Source: a bacterium (GTDB lineage Bacteria > Verrucomicrobiota > Kiritimatiellia > RFP12 > UBA1067). Taken from it: 33,432 bases of DNA. The stretch lies in NCBI GenBank assembly GCA_025360845.1, contig JANYBJ010000276.1:1-33432 (forward strand), read 5' to 3'. Shown in pieces: positions 16,156 through 25,157 of this stretch. A program made the position numbers and the translations under genes. Each line of letters begins with the position of its first letter. Position 1 is the stretch's first letter. The notes below the pieces were generated by a model that saw only the letters and a program-made list of their open reading frames with translations, did no database searches and was not told the DNA's origin.

Positions 16156-19100
16156 ATTGCCAGACGGGCGTGGCTTGACGGGTTTCGGTCAGGAGCAGCG
16201 TGCAGCCGATGGCGCTTTCGGGAAGGCCCGCGAGGCGGGAGAGCGCGAGGCGGTAGTTGGACATCTGCTCTTCATAGGTGTCACGCATCCGCCGCGCAAA
16301 GTCGGTATCGCACTCTCCGCCTCGGCGGCGGTTGGATTTGAAATCGTAGATCTCGGCCCAGCGGCGTCCACGGTCTTCAAAAAAAACAACGCGGTCGAAG
16401 GTGCCGGAGATCCAGCATCCGTCTGCGACCCACTCGAAGGAGCGCTCGCGCCAAAGGTCGATGACCTGCGGCGGTTGCACCAACGCATCGCGGAAAGGTG
16501 AGTCGCTCGCGAGATCGAGATCGGTCTTAGCGATCTCGGCCGGCTGCGGGGCTCCGACGTCCAGCCAGACAATCCGGCTTAGCGCCTCGTGCAGTCGCGT
16601 GCCGCGTTGACGTGCGGCATCATCTTGCGGGCCGAACAGTTCGCTGGCCGCGAGGCCATGGTAGGCGGCGGAAGAAGGGGTCACGCGGCGGATGACGCGC
16701 CGCTTTTGACGGGCGACTGGCGCCGCGGGAGAGCGGGGCTTTTCGGAGATTTCTGAAATGGGGGTAGCGCCTCCGAACCAAGTTGGATCGCCCAAAGACC
16801 ACGGCAGCAGAGCGCCGAGCGCGGCTTCGACATGATCGCTGAAATAGCAACTCTCGGTGGCGCGTTCCGGCGCGGGCTTGAGCAGCAGCACCAGGGCGCG
16901 CTTGGCGCGGGTCATAGCGACATAAGAGACGCAGAGCGCCTCAAAGACGCCTTCATTGGTGGTGCTTGCGCTCGCGGCGGCCAGCACCGGATCGGACTGC
17001 ACAATCTGCTTGCCGGGGTTGGTCAACAGCCAGGAGCCGTCAGCAGCGAAGAGGATCTCGCCGGAGCGGACGGCGTCCATGCCGGTCGATTCGATGATCG
17101 GCAGCAGCACGAAGTCGAAGCCGAGCCCCTTGCTGCGGTGGATGGTCAGAATTTTGACCGTGGAGGTGTCGGCGACATCGCGCGTGATGAAGGCTTCGAC
17201 GAAGGCGGTGAAATCGGTGAGCGTGGTTTCAGCATCCGCATCGGCGGTGAACTGCGTGGCCGCACGGACCAGCTCGTCGAGGCGCGCCTGCGTGAAAAGG
17301 TCCGAGCCGACTCCCGCAAGCCCTTCGATATAGTTGCGCAGTGTACGCGGCATTCCGAGCCGAGACACGTCGTCCAGCACCTGTTGCGCGAGCGCTGCGG
17401 CTCCTTGCCCGGGCGGCAGGGCGCAGGCGTGACGGAAGACCGTGCGCGCCAGCGGCGTGGCGCATACATGCTGCCACGCCAAGGTGTTGCCCGGATGTTC
17501 TGCGACCTGCAGAACATGCAGCAAGGCGGTGACGACGGGCGTGTCGCAGATGGCGCTCTCGCCCTCCCAGACCGCAGGAATGCCCGCACGCCGCAATGCG
17601 TCGGCGAAACGTTTGCCGTGCTCGTTGCTGCGCACCAACACTGCGGCGCTGAGACCGCGTTCCCACGGACGCACGGTTTGAAGATGCGTGCAAGCCGCTT
17701 TCAGGTAGGGGTCGATGGACCTCTCGTCCGCATCCTTGTCCGGTTGCGGCACGCGTTCAACATGGACGAACCCGTCGCGTTGCCCAGAGGTGTGCGGAGA
17801 CCAGAGGCGACCCCATTTCTGACCTGCCTCCGGTGCGCCGGGCTTCAGGAACGCTTCGATCGTATGGCCGTCGAAGACGCGGTTCACGAGTTCGGCGATC
17901 TGCGGGCAGTAACGGTACGTGGTGTTGAGGTCGGAGATCTCATAGTGTCGGGAATCCGCCTCTTTCTCGAAGATGGCGACATCGCCGCCGCGCCACCCGT
18001 AGATGGCCTGTTTCATATCGCCCACAATGAAGATCGAGCGCTCATCCTCGGCGGACTGGATGACCTCGTCGACCAGATTGCTCACGGCGGCCCACTGCGC
18101 ATGTGAAGTGTCCTGAAACTCATCCAGCGCCCAGTGCCGGAAGCGGCCGTCAAAGCGGTACTCGATGTTCTGGCGGACCGCAGCGTCCAGGCCCGAGATC
18201 AGGCGCGGGATGTCTTCGAAGGTCAGCAGGCCGCGGCTACGGGTGTTCTGCGCATAGGTGGACTCGATCTGCTCCATGAGACGGTAGATGCCCTGCGTGG
18301 ATTGGCAGCGCGCGCGCAGGACCAGTCCGTACAGCGTTTCGACGGTTTGCAGGACCAGCCGGGCCTTCTCGCCTGTGAAGCAAAGGCTCTTGCGGTTGTA
18401 GCTGATCTCGATGGTCGTCGCCTGCGTCCGGTAGGCGGAGAGGACGTTCTGCACGCTGGCCTTGGAGGGGAAGGTGGTGTTGAAGGTGCGAATGAAATCG
18501 CAGAACTCGTCCCAGGTTTTTTCGCGTCCGGCTGCCACCCAGTCGCCGCGGATCTCATCGGTAAGCCGCTGCGCGAGCCGCTCCGGCGAATCGTGAATGG
18601 GAAAGGGCGCGCCGCCGGGCCAAATAGCTTCCGGAAGACCCCAGGACCGGGCGTCCGGATAGTCTTGGAGAATCTCGTGCCATGTGGCGACGAACCCCGC
18701 CAGTTTCTCGCCGTAAGATTTGCTCTCCTTGCCGAAGGTCGCTTGGCGGAACGCCTCGAAAAAGAGTTCCGCTTCAGGGGCCGAGGCGACACGGTTCAGC
18801 AAAGCGGTCATCGCCGCGTTCTTCTCACGCCCGACCCGGTAGTCGTCCATGATCGTCAGGTTGCCCTGCAGGCCGAGTTCGAGCGGAAAGGCCTGCACCA
18901 TGCGGGTCATGAAGCTGTCGATCGTGCCGATCATGCTGGCGTGCTGCGTGGCGATCAGCTTGCGCAGCAGGTCCACGAAGGTGGCGCGTGCGACCGAGGC
19001 CCCGTAGCGGGTGCGGAGCGTCGCGGCAAGCGCAGGGTCCAGGTTCTGAAAAACATGCGCGGATTCGGCGGCGGCGAGCGCGTCGGATGTGGCGGCATCC

Positions 19101-19279
19101 GCCAGGCGTCCTGCGATGCGGTTGAAGATCTCGCCGGCGGCGGCCCGCGAGAAGGTGAGCGCCACGATGTGGTTCGGCTCGATGCCCAACAGCATGAGGC
19201 GGATCATGCGCGTTGCTAGCGCGAAGGTCTTGCCGGTTCCGGCGGAGGCCTTGATCAGGCTGTTCTTCAGAACCCGCAT
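16070..19279 (-). CDS. addA: AddA-like UvrD-type helicase with C-terminal nuclease domain
   Basis: The protein has 1069 aa. ATG 19279 is preceded by AAAGGAGG 7 nt upstream and overlaps the end of the addB-like gene by 13 bp; the open frame runs to 19495 only as shadow. Motifs in order are: Walker A KASAGTGKT (about 10-18); motif II LDEFQDTS (about 388); GDMKQAIYGWRGGD (about 420); motif V TIHRSKGLGFD (about 715); motif VI YVAMTRAKRA (about 790). The end is a RecB-type nuclease with RGTRLHEAL (about 893), GTFDRVV and YDFKS (about 980). With AddB it would unwind and trim double-strand DNA ends for recombination and degrade phage DNA. The last 29 codons lie antisense to rnhB and are Arg/Gly-rich, so the true C-terminus there is low-complexity. 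Confidence 0.88.
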   Translation of the reverse strand: MRVLKNSLIKASAGTGKTFALATRMIRLMLLGIEPNHIVALTFSRAAAGEIFNRIAGRLADAATSDALAAAESAHVFQNLDPALAATLRTRYGASVARATFVDLLRKLIATQHASMIGTIDSFMTRMVQAFPLELGLQGNLTIMDDYRVGREKNAAMTALLNRVASAPEAELFFEAFRQATFGKESKSYGEKLAGFVATWHEILQDYPDARSWGLPEAIWPGGAPFPIHDSPERLAQRLTDEIRGDWVAAGREKTWDEFCDFIRTFNTTFPSKASVQNVLSAYRTQATTIEISYNRKSLCFTGEKARLVLQTVETLYGLVLRARCQSTQGIYRLMEQIESTYAQNTRSRGLLTFEDIPRLISGLDAAVRQNIEYRFDGRFRHWALDEFQDTSHAQWAAVSNLVDEVIQSAEDERSIFIVGDMKQAIYGWRGGDVAIFEKEADSRHYEISDLNTTYRYCPQIAELVNRVFDGHTIEAFLKPGAPEAGQKWGRLWSPHTSGQRDGFVHVERVPQPDKDADERSIDPYLKAACTHLQTVRPWERGLSAAVLVRSNEHGKRFADALRRAGIPAVWEGESAICDTPVVTALLHVLQVAEHPGNTLAWQHVCATPLARTVFRHACALPPGQGAAALAQQVLDDVSRLGMPRTLRNYIEGLAGVGSDLFTQARLDELVRAATQFTADADAETTLTDFTAFVEAFITRDVADTSTVKILTIHRSKGLGFDFVLLPIIESTGMDAVRSGEILFAADGSWLLTNPGKQIVQSDPVLAAASASTTNEGVFEALCVSYVAMTRAKRALVLLLKPAPERATESCYFSDHVEAALGALLPWSLGDPTWFGGATPISEISEKPRSPAAPVARQKRRVIRRVTPSSAAYHGLAASELFGPQDDAARQRGTRLHEALSRIVWLDVGAPQPAEIAKTDLDLASDSPFRDALVQPPQVIDLWRERSFEWVADGCWISGTFDRVVFFEDRGRRWAEIYDFKSNRRRGGECDTDFARRMRDTYEEQMSNYRLALSRLAGLPESAIGCTLLLTETRQATPVWQFRTRSRGASGRRPGRDGRCGGARGTSRI

Positions 19280-22188
19280 GGTGGGCCTCCTTTCGCCAAA
19301 CGCGACTCCTGGTCGCTGATCCAGCCGGGGCTGACACTCTGCTCGGGGGTCTCCAAAAACAGTGTGCCGTAATCCCGCTCCCATACGGCTCTCGGCGTTG
19401 GCGGCCAGTAGATTCCCGCTTGAACGCGGTCGATCACCCAGCGGACGGCGGTCACGGCGTCGTCGCGGCAGGTCGTGAACTCCCACGCCTTGCACACGGT
19501 CTCCGCTTCCGTCTCACCCAGCACAAAATAGCCGCACTCCACCTTGGCGTCTGCGGGCAGGTCCGCGCCAGCCTGTGCCATCAGCAGGTACAGGGGCAGT
19601 TGCAGGTCGGTCCATACGCGCGTTTTGCCGGCGAAGGTGAAAGGGACGAGGCCGCGCTGCACGGCGGCACCGATGTCGGCTTTGCCGGACGACAGAAACC
19701 GGTCGAGGCCGTCGTTCTTGCCGATACGGTCCCAGGTTTTGTAGTCGATGATCCGCCACGTGTCTGAGGCGGCCTGATAGTCGAAGCGGTCGGCTCGGCC
19801 GCGGATCGTAATGCCGAGCTCCGTCATGCTGAGCGGCCGTTCCGTCGCGACGATCTGCCAGCCGTCGGCGCGCAGGCGTGCCTGCCGCGTTGCGAAGAAG
19901 GACAGTCTTTTGCAGGCTGCGGACGCTTGCAGATGGAGGATGGCTGGAAGCGTGGCGCCGTATTGCCGGCGGACGATGCGCCAGACTTCGCCCTGCAGGT
20001 AAGCGGCGATCACTTGAGCGTCGGTCTCGTCTTTACAGTCGGAACGACCGAAGGCTTCCAAGGCGTCGTGGCAGAGGTTGCCGAAGGCCGTCGCGTCTAA
20101 CTCGGCCATGCGGTCGTCACAGGTCTCCATCTTCAGGATGTGCCGCAGATAGAAGGTGAACGGGCATTCCAGGTAGCTCTTGAAGGCGGTCGCGCTGAGC
20201 CGTCCGGGCGGGAGCGCGGGGACGGGCAGTGTCAGCCGCCAGGCGTCCGGCAGGGACCGGTGGTGGCCGGCGGCCGCGCTCTCGGCGTCGCGGAAGAGTT
20301 TCTTGGCGCGTGTCGTGAGCGTCGTCTCGTCGCACAGGAAGAGAAGGCGCGAGGGTTTGCGGACGTCGTTGCGGCTGGAGACGCGCTCCAGAGTGACGCG
20401 CACGGCGTTCGGCGGGCGCGAGGTGAGGAGCGCCTGAAACAGGTAGGTGTCACGTGCCGTGCGGCGCTCGTTGCTGGTCAGACCGAGCCCCTGACGCAAC
20501 TGGTCCGGCAGAAAGGCGTGACCTACGACGGCGTCCGGCACGGAGCCTTCGTTGAAGCCGGTGATCACCACTTCTCGTGCGGGGCTCCACGGCAGCTCCA
20601 GCCAACCTTCGGTCAAGAGCGCGTCCGCATCATCGGGTTCGAGCTGATAGCTGGCCGAGGCCAGAAGCGTCTCGAAGAGAAGCGAACGCTGGGACTCGTC
20701 AAGGTTGCCGGTCAAGAGTGAGGAAGACAGCGTCTCGAAGACAGACAGAGTGGCTTCGGCGGCAGCGGTCAGCTCGCGGTCGCCGGGGGCCTTCTCGCCC
20801 AGCGTGCGGACCGCGAAGAGCGTTTGGAGCATCCCGGTCAGGTGTTCCAGGTGCGGGCGTCCGCGGGGGTCGAGCAGCGCGCGGATTTCGTCGAGAGCCT
20901 TGAGCAGGGTGCCCCACATCGGGGACGCCTCTGCGTTAACGTCGCGGTCCTGCTCGCAGAACTGACGCGCGGCATCGAGCGTCTGCGGCAGGTGCGCATT
21001 CTGCAGTCCGTCCAGCGAGCAGAGGAGCGCCGCACAGGAGGTCGGCTCGGAAGCCAGCCGGGCCTCCAGCCAGCGCATCACATCGGCTTCGCGCAGGAAT
21101 GCGGCGAGCACGGCGAAGCGGGGTTGGCGGCAGAGCTGTTCGAGCTGCTGGATGAGCCGACCGAGCGACGAGGCCGCCAGCGGATAGGCCGCGGGGTTGT
21201 GGAGCGGGAGGCCGTGCGTCAGAAAGGCGGACTGGAGTTCGCTGAACAGGGTGTCGTCGGCCATGCCGAGAGAGGGCGGGGACTCGTCCTGCGGGATTGC
21301 CGCAAACAACTCGGCCACGAGCCGAGCCTGGTCGGCGCTGTTGGAGGCGAGGGTGATCTGCTCATCCGCGAGCGGCAGGACGGGAGCCCGGCTGCCCGTC
21401 CACTGCGCGGGTTCCGGATGGCCCCAGGCGTCGAACCTCGCGTCTTGGGTCGGATCGGCATGGAGGAGAACCACGATCCCGGCGCGTGCGCCCAGTTTCT
21501 CGAGGGCGGGATAGAGCGCGGGCTGGGCGTCGGACAGGGCCGGCAGGACGATGCTTTCGACGCCCTCCGGAAGCGCCGGGTCGGCGACCGCCTGTTGGCG
21601 CGCAAGCGGAACCGGCGTGCGTCCGCAGCGCTCAAGGGCGTCAAAGAAAAGCGCTTCCAGCCTGGCCAGATCCTGCCAGCGGGCCACTTCAATGTCGAGG
21701 TCCTCACCCGAGAGCAGCGTCTCGATCCTCGCGGCCACGTTGCCCATCACCAGCGCGTTCTCCTGAAGGATGACCCAGAGATCGCTCAACTGGCGGGCGA
21801 CACCCAGCGCCCACGGGAATGTTTTTTCGCGCGGATGGCCCTTTTCAGGGAAAAGGTTCGGATAGGCTTTCAGATCGAGGTCGAGGAGGATACGGCCCAG
21901 CAGGCCGAGGGTCTCGGCGGGTGTGGCAACCGGGGCGGCAGGCGCGTGGGCCGGGGCGATCACTTGGGCGGGCAGCCGCACGAGCGGCGGAAGGCAGCCG
22001 CCCGTCTGTTCCGCGAGCGTCAGACGCAGGCGGCGTCCGGCCTGCCGCGTGGGCACGATCACGAGCAGGTGGCTGAGCGACTTGACGCCGCCGGGGGTCA
22101 CGCGCATCTGGGACGTCAGCCACTCCGTGACGGCGAAGACGAGCGGCGTTTTGGGGTCCAGAAAATGGCGTTCTATGGTCAGGCTCAT
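19267..22188 (-). CDS. addB: AddB-like PD-(D/E)XK nuclease subunit
   Basis: The protein has 973 aa. The N-terminal two-thirds is an inactivated helicase-like scaffold: VIVPTRQAGRRLR near residue 50 replaces a Walker A, and VITGFNEGSVPD lies at about 545. The nuclease domain has SYLECPFTFYLRHIL (about 675), GRADRFDY (about 797), IDYKTW (about 815) and LQLPLYLLM (about 864), which is the RecB-type D-DxK-QxxxY set. Classical AddB uses one early and three late Cys for a 4Fe-4S cluster; here the early Cys is present (LECPF) but I see no matching CxxCxxxxxC near the C-terminus. The upstream TOPRIM-like gene ends 20 bp before it and addA overlaps its end, so all four minus-strand genes form one operon. 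The Shine-Dalgarno is weak, suggesting translational coupling. Confidence 0.85.
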   Translation of the reverse strand: MSLTIERHFLDPKTPLVFAVTEWLTSQMRVTPGGVKSLSHLLVIVPTRQAGRRLRLTLAEQTGGCLPPLVRLPAQVIAPAHAPAAPVATPAETLGLLGRILLDLDLKAYPNLFPEKGHPREKTFPWALGVARQLSDLWVILQENALVMGNVAARIETLLSGEDLDIEVARWQDLARLEALFFDALERCGRTPVPLARQQAVADPALPEGVESIVLPALSDAQPALYPALEKLGARAGIVVLLHADPTQDARFDAWGHPEPAQWTGSRAPVLPLADEQITLASNSADQARLVAELFAAIPQDESPPSLGMADDTLFSELQSAFLTHGLPLHNPAAYPLAASSLGRLIQQLEQLCRQPRFAVLAAFLREADVMRWLEARLASEPTSCAALLCSLDGLQNAHLPQTLDAARQFCEQDRDVNAEASPMWGTLLKALDEIRALLDPRGRPHLEHLTGMLQTLFAVRTLGEKAPGDRELTAAAEATLSVFETLSSSLLTGNLDESQRSLLFETLLASASYQLEPDDADALLTEGWLELPWSPAREVVITGFNEGSVPDAVVGHAFLPDQLRQGLGLTSNERRTARDTYLFQALLTSRPPNAVRVTLERVSSRNDVRKPSRLLFLCDETTLTTRAKKLFRDAESAAAGHHRSLPDAWRLTLPVPALPPGRLSATAFKSYLECPFTFYLRHILKMETCDDRMAELDATAFGNLCHDALEAFGRSDCKDETDAQVIAAYLQGEVWRIVRRQYGATLPAILHLQASAACKRLSFFATRQARLRADGWQIVATERPLSMTELGITIRGRADRFDYQAASDTWRIIDYKTWDRIGKNDGLDRFLSSGKADIGAAVQRGLVPFTFAGKTRVWTDLQLPLYLLMAQAGADLPADAKVECGYFVLGETEAETVCKAWEFTTCRDDAVTAVRWVIDRVQAGIYWPPTPRAVWERDYGTLFLETPEQSVSPGWISDQESRLAKGGPPCGF

Positions 22189-22208
22189 ACGATCGCTTGT
22201 CTTTCATT

Positions 22209-22769
22209 TCAATCTGGAATGCGTTTTTTCCACTCGAAAAACTTTAAACAAACGGTGCAAGCGGACTCTAGTGAAGGCGGTGGATTAGTGAGCGTGCGGC
22301 TCGCGCATTGGTCGGCTAAGCTATTGACTAGCGGGTAGATGTCGGATTGGTGGTCTCTGTACTTGTTGTAAGTTTTACAGTCCTCTTCTGCCCGTCCAGC
22401 CAGAAGAAACTCTAGCCAGTTTTCGATCTCCCATTTTGGGATAATACCGAATACAGGTTCACCCACGTTCGGAGGCTCGACCCCTCTATTACGCAACGCG
22501 GTTTCAACGAATTGCCGCCGCTCTTCGACAGTCTTGTTATCGGCATCGACAACATAGATCACTCCCGCCGCGACGCGGGCTGACCTGCGTAGGTTTTTTA
22601 ATTCTTGGCAAAGATAATGACAGACATGTTGTTTCGCATCGCCTGTTGTCGGCTTCGGAAGAAATCGAAGTTGGTGATGGACAAAACCTCTGCGGTATAG
22701 AAAAGCACGGACAAACGTCTCCTGCAGAATATCTTCACACACGATTACTAAATTGACCGCACGAGGCAT
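22209..22769 (-). CDS. TOPRIM/DUF4276-like protein, partner of the ATPase
   Basis: The protein has 186 aa. The ATG at 22769 directly abuts the TAA of the ATPase gene (TAA|ATG) with GGGGTGG just upstream, so the two are translationally coupled. The pattern fits a small TOPRIM-type fold. A first strand LVIVCED carries Glu12 followed by an amphipathic helix; IYVVDADN gives the paired acids Asp75 and Asp77; a later GIIPKWEIENWLEF segment resembles the P-x-x-E-I-E-x-W motif of DUF4276 proteins. TOPRIM domains next to AAA15 ATPases cut nucleic acid in OLD-family and PARIS-type defence systems. The conserved Glu is followed by Asp rather than the usual Gly (CED for CEG). Catalysis and target are inference. 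Composition is lower in G+C than addBA. Confidence 0.6.
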   Translation of the reverse strand: MPRAVNLVIVCEDILQETFVRAFLYRRGFVHHQLRFLPKPTTGDAKQHVCHYLCQELKNLRRSARVAAGVIYVVDADNKTVEERRQFVETALRNRGVEPPNVGEPVFGIIPKWEIENWLEFLLAGRAEEDCKTYNKYRDHQSDIYPLVNSLADQCASRTLTNPPPSLESACTVCLKFFEWKKRIPD

Positions 22770-23939
22770 TTACCACCCCCTCGCCTCTATCTCTGAGGGT
22801 TTGAGCTGCGAGGTGTCGTCGGCCTTATCAGTTCCGACGCGTGTTGGGCCAGCAGAGTCGCGTGTGAACCAAATTCCCTTTTCGCGGGCGAGATGATCGA
22901 TGACTTCGGGGTGGTGCGAAATGATGATCGATTGAGAAACGTGGCGTCCCGTGGCGTCCATCAAAGCCGTAAGCCATGGCTGAACTTCGCGCAAGCTCAC
23001 GTAGTTGTCTGGTTCGTCAAAGAACAACACGCGATTAGTATCTGATAAGCCATACAACAATGTGTACAACAAAATCAACTGGCGTTGACCTTCTGAAAGT
23101 TCTCCGAATTTATAGGTCAAAAAAGAATTCTTAGAACCCAACATCGTATGAGAAAGCAAGAACTGTCTGTCAGTGTCAATATATGGCGAGGGAGTTGTTG
23201 CGTCGGGTGGTCGAAAGATTGCGCGCAGAGAAATCGTGCCATCAGCGGGACCATCCATACGCAATTGCTCGAAACCCTCAAAGAGCTGCTGCAATTCGCG
23301 GAAGAGATCCATTTGCCGCGAAATATCTTGTCGTAGAACGTATCGATACCATGAGGCGAAATTGCTGGCGTCCCGCGACAGAACATCAGTCTCCTGTTGA
23401 CTATCGGTTTCCATGAGAAGAGGGCAGGGACGCACGCAATAGACGGCGGTCAACCGATCCTTGAAATCAGTCAGTTTCCGGTTGTCTGGGCGCGAGTAAA
23501 TGGCCGGGAGTGCCGACCTGTTCCAGTCGAAGGTCATTACGGGACCGCGCCCATGCTTGTCATTATAAAGTTGCGCTTCGCCATCTTTCGACGTGAACAG
23601 CGGATGTCCGTCAAACGAAAGCGATTCGCTGGCTACCCGGCTTTGCCGCCGGTCCGGCGCATGCTTGATCCTGAGCGCATAGTGGAACACACCTTCATGG
23701 CCTCGCAGGTCGAGTTCAAAAGTCTGCTCGTCAAGCGATTGCCAGCGAGTCAATGCAGAAGAGGGGAACACTTCCCATACAGGGCCTGCGCCGCCAACGA
23801 AGTTTTTGATTAGCTCAACAGCGTCGAAAACAGACGACTTGCCCGCGCCGTTCGCTCCAAGAAGCAGTGAGACAGATTGTAACTTGATCTCGCAGTTGAC
23901 CAGCGTTCTGAAATTATCGATATAGATGCGCTCAATCAT
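22770..23939 (-). CDS. AAA15/OLD-type ABC ATPase
   Basis: The protein has 389 aa. I start it at ATG 23939, with GGAG 7 nt upstream and the canonical MIERIYIDNFRTL opening; the frame continues to 23987 through the promoter region. Motifs are: Walker A GANGAGKSS (residues 28-36); ABC-type signature ELSEGQRQ (about 280); Walker B VLFFDEPDN (about 303); and a switch His in IIISHHPE (about 340). There is no long SMC coiled coil, so it belongs with the compact AAA15 ATPases found in OLD, AbiL, Septu-like and PARIS-like defence systems. It has no fused TOPRIM; the next gene supplies a TOPRIM-like protein. It is likely the sensor or motor that controls the partner nuclease. It heads the operon that continues into addB and addA. 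Confidence 0.8.
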   Translation of the reverse strand: MIERIYIDNFRTLVNCEIKLQSVSLLLGANGAGKSSVFDAVELIKNFVGGAGPVWEVFPSSALTRWQSLDEQTFELDLRGHEGVFHYALRIKHAPDRRQSRVASESLSFDGHPLFTSKDGEAQLYNDKHGRGPVMTFDWNRSALPAIYSRPDNRKLTDFKDRLTAVYCVRPCPLLMETDSQQETDVLSRDASNFASWYRYVLRQDISRQMDLFRELQQLFEGFEQLRMDGPADGTISLRAIFRPPDATTPSPYIDTDRQFLLSHTMLGSKNSFLTYKFGELSEGQRQLILLYTLLYGLSDTNRVLFFDEPDNYVSLREVQPWLTALMDATGRHVSQSIIISHHPEVIDHLAREKGIWFTRDSAGPTRVGTDKADDTSQLKPSEIEARGW

Positions 23940-23987
23940 GGCTGATCTCCAAACCTTTATGCCTAATAGTCTGTGGGTTCGAGTCAT

Positions 23988-24016
23988 AGTATGCCGAAAT
24001 GACGTGCGAAAGTGAA
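23988..24016 (-). promoter_or_regulatory. Candidate promoter of the ATPase-TOPRIM-addBA operon
   Basis: On the minus strand TTCACT (24011-24016) and CATACT (23988-23993) are 17 bp apart, each 4 of 6 to consensus. Transcription would start near 23982, giving a leader of about 43 nt before ATG 23939. Confidence 0.35.
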
Positions 24017-24040
24017 TGGAAAATGAGAAGTTAAAGGCGT

Positions 24041-24075
24041 GCGGGTTTGACAGCCCGCGGGGTTCGCGCTACTCT
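24041..24075 (+). promoter_or_regulatory. Candidate promoter of the moxR operon with overlapping inverted repeat
   Basis: A perfect TTGACA (24047-24052) is followed after 17 bp by TACTCT (24070-24075, a weak -10). The -35 sits in the loop of an inverted repeat, GCGGG...CCCGC (24041-24058), which could bind a repressor. The remaining stretch to ATG 24201 has no coding features. Confidence 0.4.
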
Positions 24076-24200
24076 GGCGCCAAGCTTTGCAGCACATCTT
24101 CAATAGGGTGGGGAAACGCCCCGCAACGTCACTGCGGGCCGTGGCCGTGCAAGGGCCTTGAGGGGCCTGATATCTTTCGATAGAGCAGAGGGGATTTACG

Positions 24201-25157
24201 ATGAATGGAAATGTGAAGGGCGTGCGGGTGCCGGAGGCGGTTCTGCTACGGCTCAAAGAAAACCTGGGGACAGTGATCCGGGGCAAGGGCGCCGCGATCG
24301 ATCAGTTGCTGGTCGCGTTGCTGGCCGACGGGCACGTTCTGATCGACGATGTTCCCGGAACCGGAAAAACCACATTGGCCAAGGCTCTGGCGGTATCGCT
24401 CAAGGCCCGCTTCGCCCGTATCCAGTTCACGCCGGACCTGCTGCCGACGGACATCGTGGGCGGAATGATCTACTCCGCCGCCAACGGCAGTTTCACGTTC
24501 CGTGCGGGGCCCATCTTCGCCAACATCGTGCTGGCGGACGAGATCAACCGCGCGTCTCCCCGCACGCAATCGGCGCTGCTCGAGGCCATGAGTGAGCATC
24601 AGGTCACCACCGAAGGCGAGTCGCGTCCGCTGCCGCGTCCGTTTCTCGTGATCGCCACGCAGAATCCGGTGGAGTATAACGGCACCTATCCGCTGCCCGA
24701 AGCGCAGTTGGACCGCTTCTGCCTGCGGCTGTCGCTGGGGTATCCCGCCCGCGAACACGAACTGCAACTGCTCTGCGATCAGGTGACCTCGCAGCCTCTG
24801 GTGGCGCTGCAGCCTGTGATGGACACGGAGACGCTCGCGCAGTTGCAGGCGCAGGTGCGGCGGGTTGAGGTGGAGGCGTCGGTGTTGGATTATATCGTGC
24901 GGCTTGTCGCTCACACGCGGCACGATGCGCGGCTGCGTCTGGGGGCGAGCCCGCGCGGCTCGCTCGACCTGCGTCGGTGCGCGCAGGCGGCCGCGTTCCT
25001 TGCGGGCCGAGGCGCGGTACGTCCGGACGATGTGCAGCGTCTGGCGGTGCCGGTGCTGGCCCACCGGCTGGTCGTCGATGTCAAGGCGCGCCACGGCGGG
25101 CTCACCGGGCAGACGGTGGTCGACGAGGCTCTGCGTGCGGAACCGGTGCCCGCATGA
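24201..25157 (+). CDS. MoxR-family AAA+ ATPase
   Basis: The protein has 318 aa, with GAGGGG before the ATG. Domains are the AAA_3 core with Walker A DVPGTGKTT (Lys56, Thr57), Walker B VLADEINRA (Asp113, Glu114), the MoxR hallmark ATQNPVEYNGTYPLPEAQLDRF (quoted in parts: sensor 1 Asn and a conserved PEAQLDRF) and a C-terminal helical lid with ASPRGSLDLRR. MoxR proteins act as chaperone-like ATPases that mature or insert partner complexes. The following DUF58 gene overlaps by 4 nt (ATGA) and a transglutaminase gene comes next, the standard MoxR-DUF58-TgpA operon. Length is typical. Confidence 0.92.
   Translation: MNGNVKGVRVPEAVLLRLKENLGTVIRGKGAAIDQLLVALLADGHVLIDDVPGTGKTTLAKALAVSLKARFARIQFTPDLLPTDIVGGMIYSAANGSFTFRAGPIFANIVLADEINRASPRTQSALLEAMSEHQVTTEGESRPLPRPFLVIATQNPVEYNGTYPLPEAQLDRFCLRLSLGYPAREHELQLLCDQVTSQPLVALQPVMDTETLAQLQAQVRRVEVEASVLDYIVRLVAHTRHDARLRLGASPRGSLDLRRCAQAAAFLAGRGAVRPDDVQRLAVPVLAHRLVVDVKARHGGLTGQTVVDEALRAEPVPA

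Noticed and set aside
16832..18106. 424-aa plus-strand open frame (and 18134-19219)
   Set aside because: Both are antisense to addA helicase motifs that are intact on the minus strand.
20824..22338. 504-aa plus-strand open frame
   Set aside because: It is antisense to addB and runs through the addB/TOPRIM junction; no domain.
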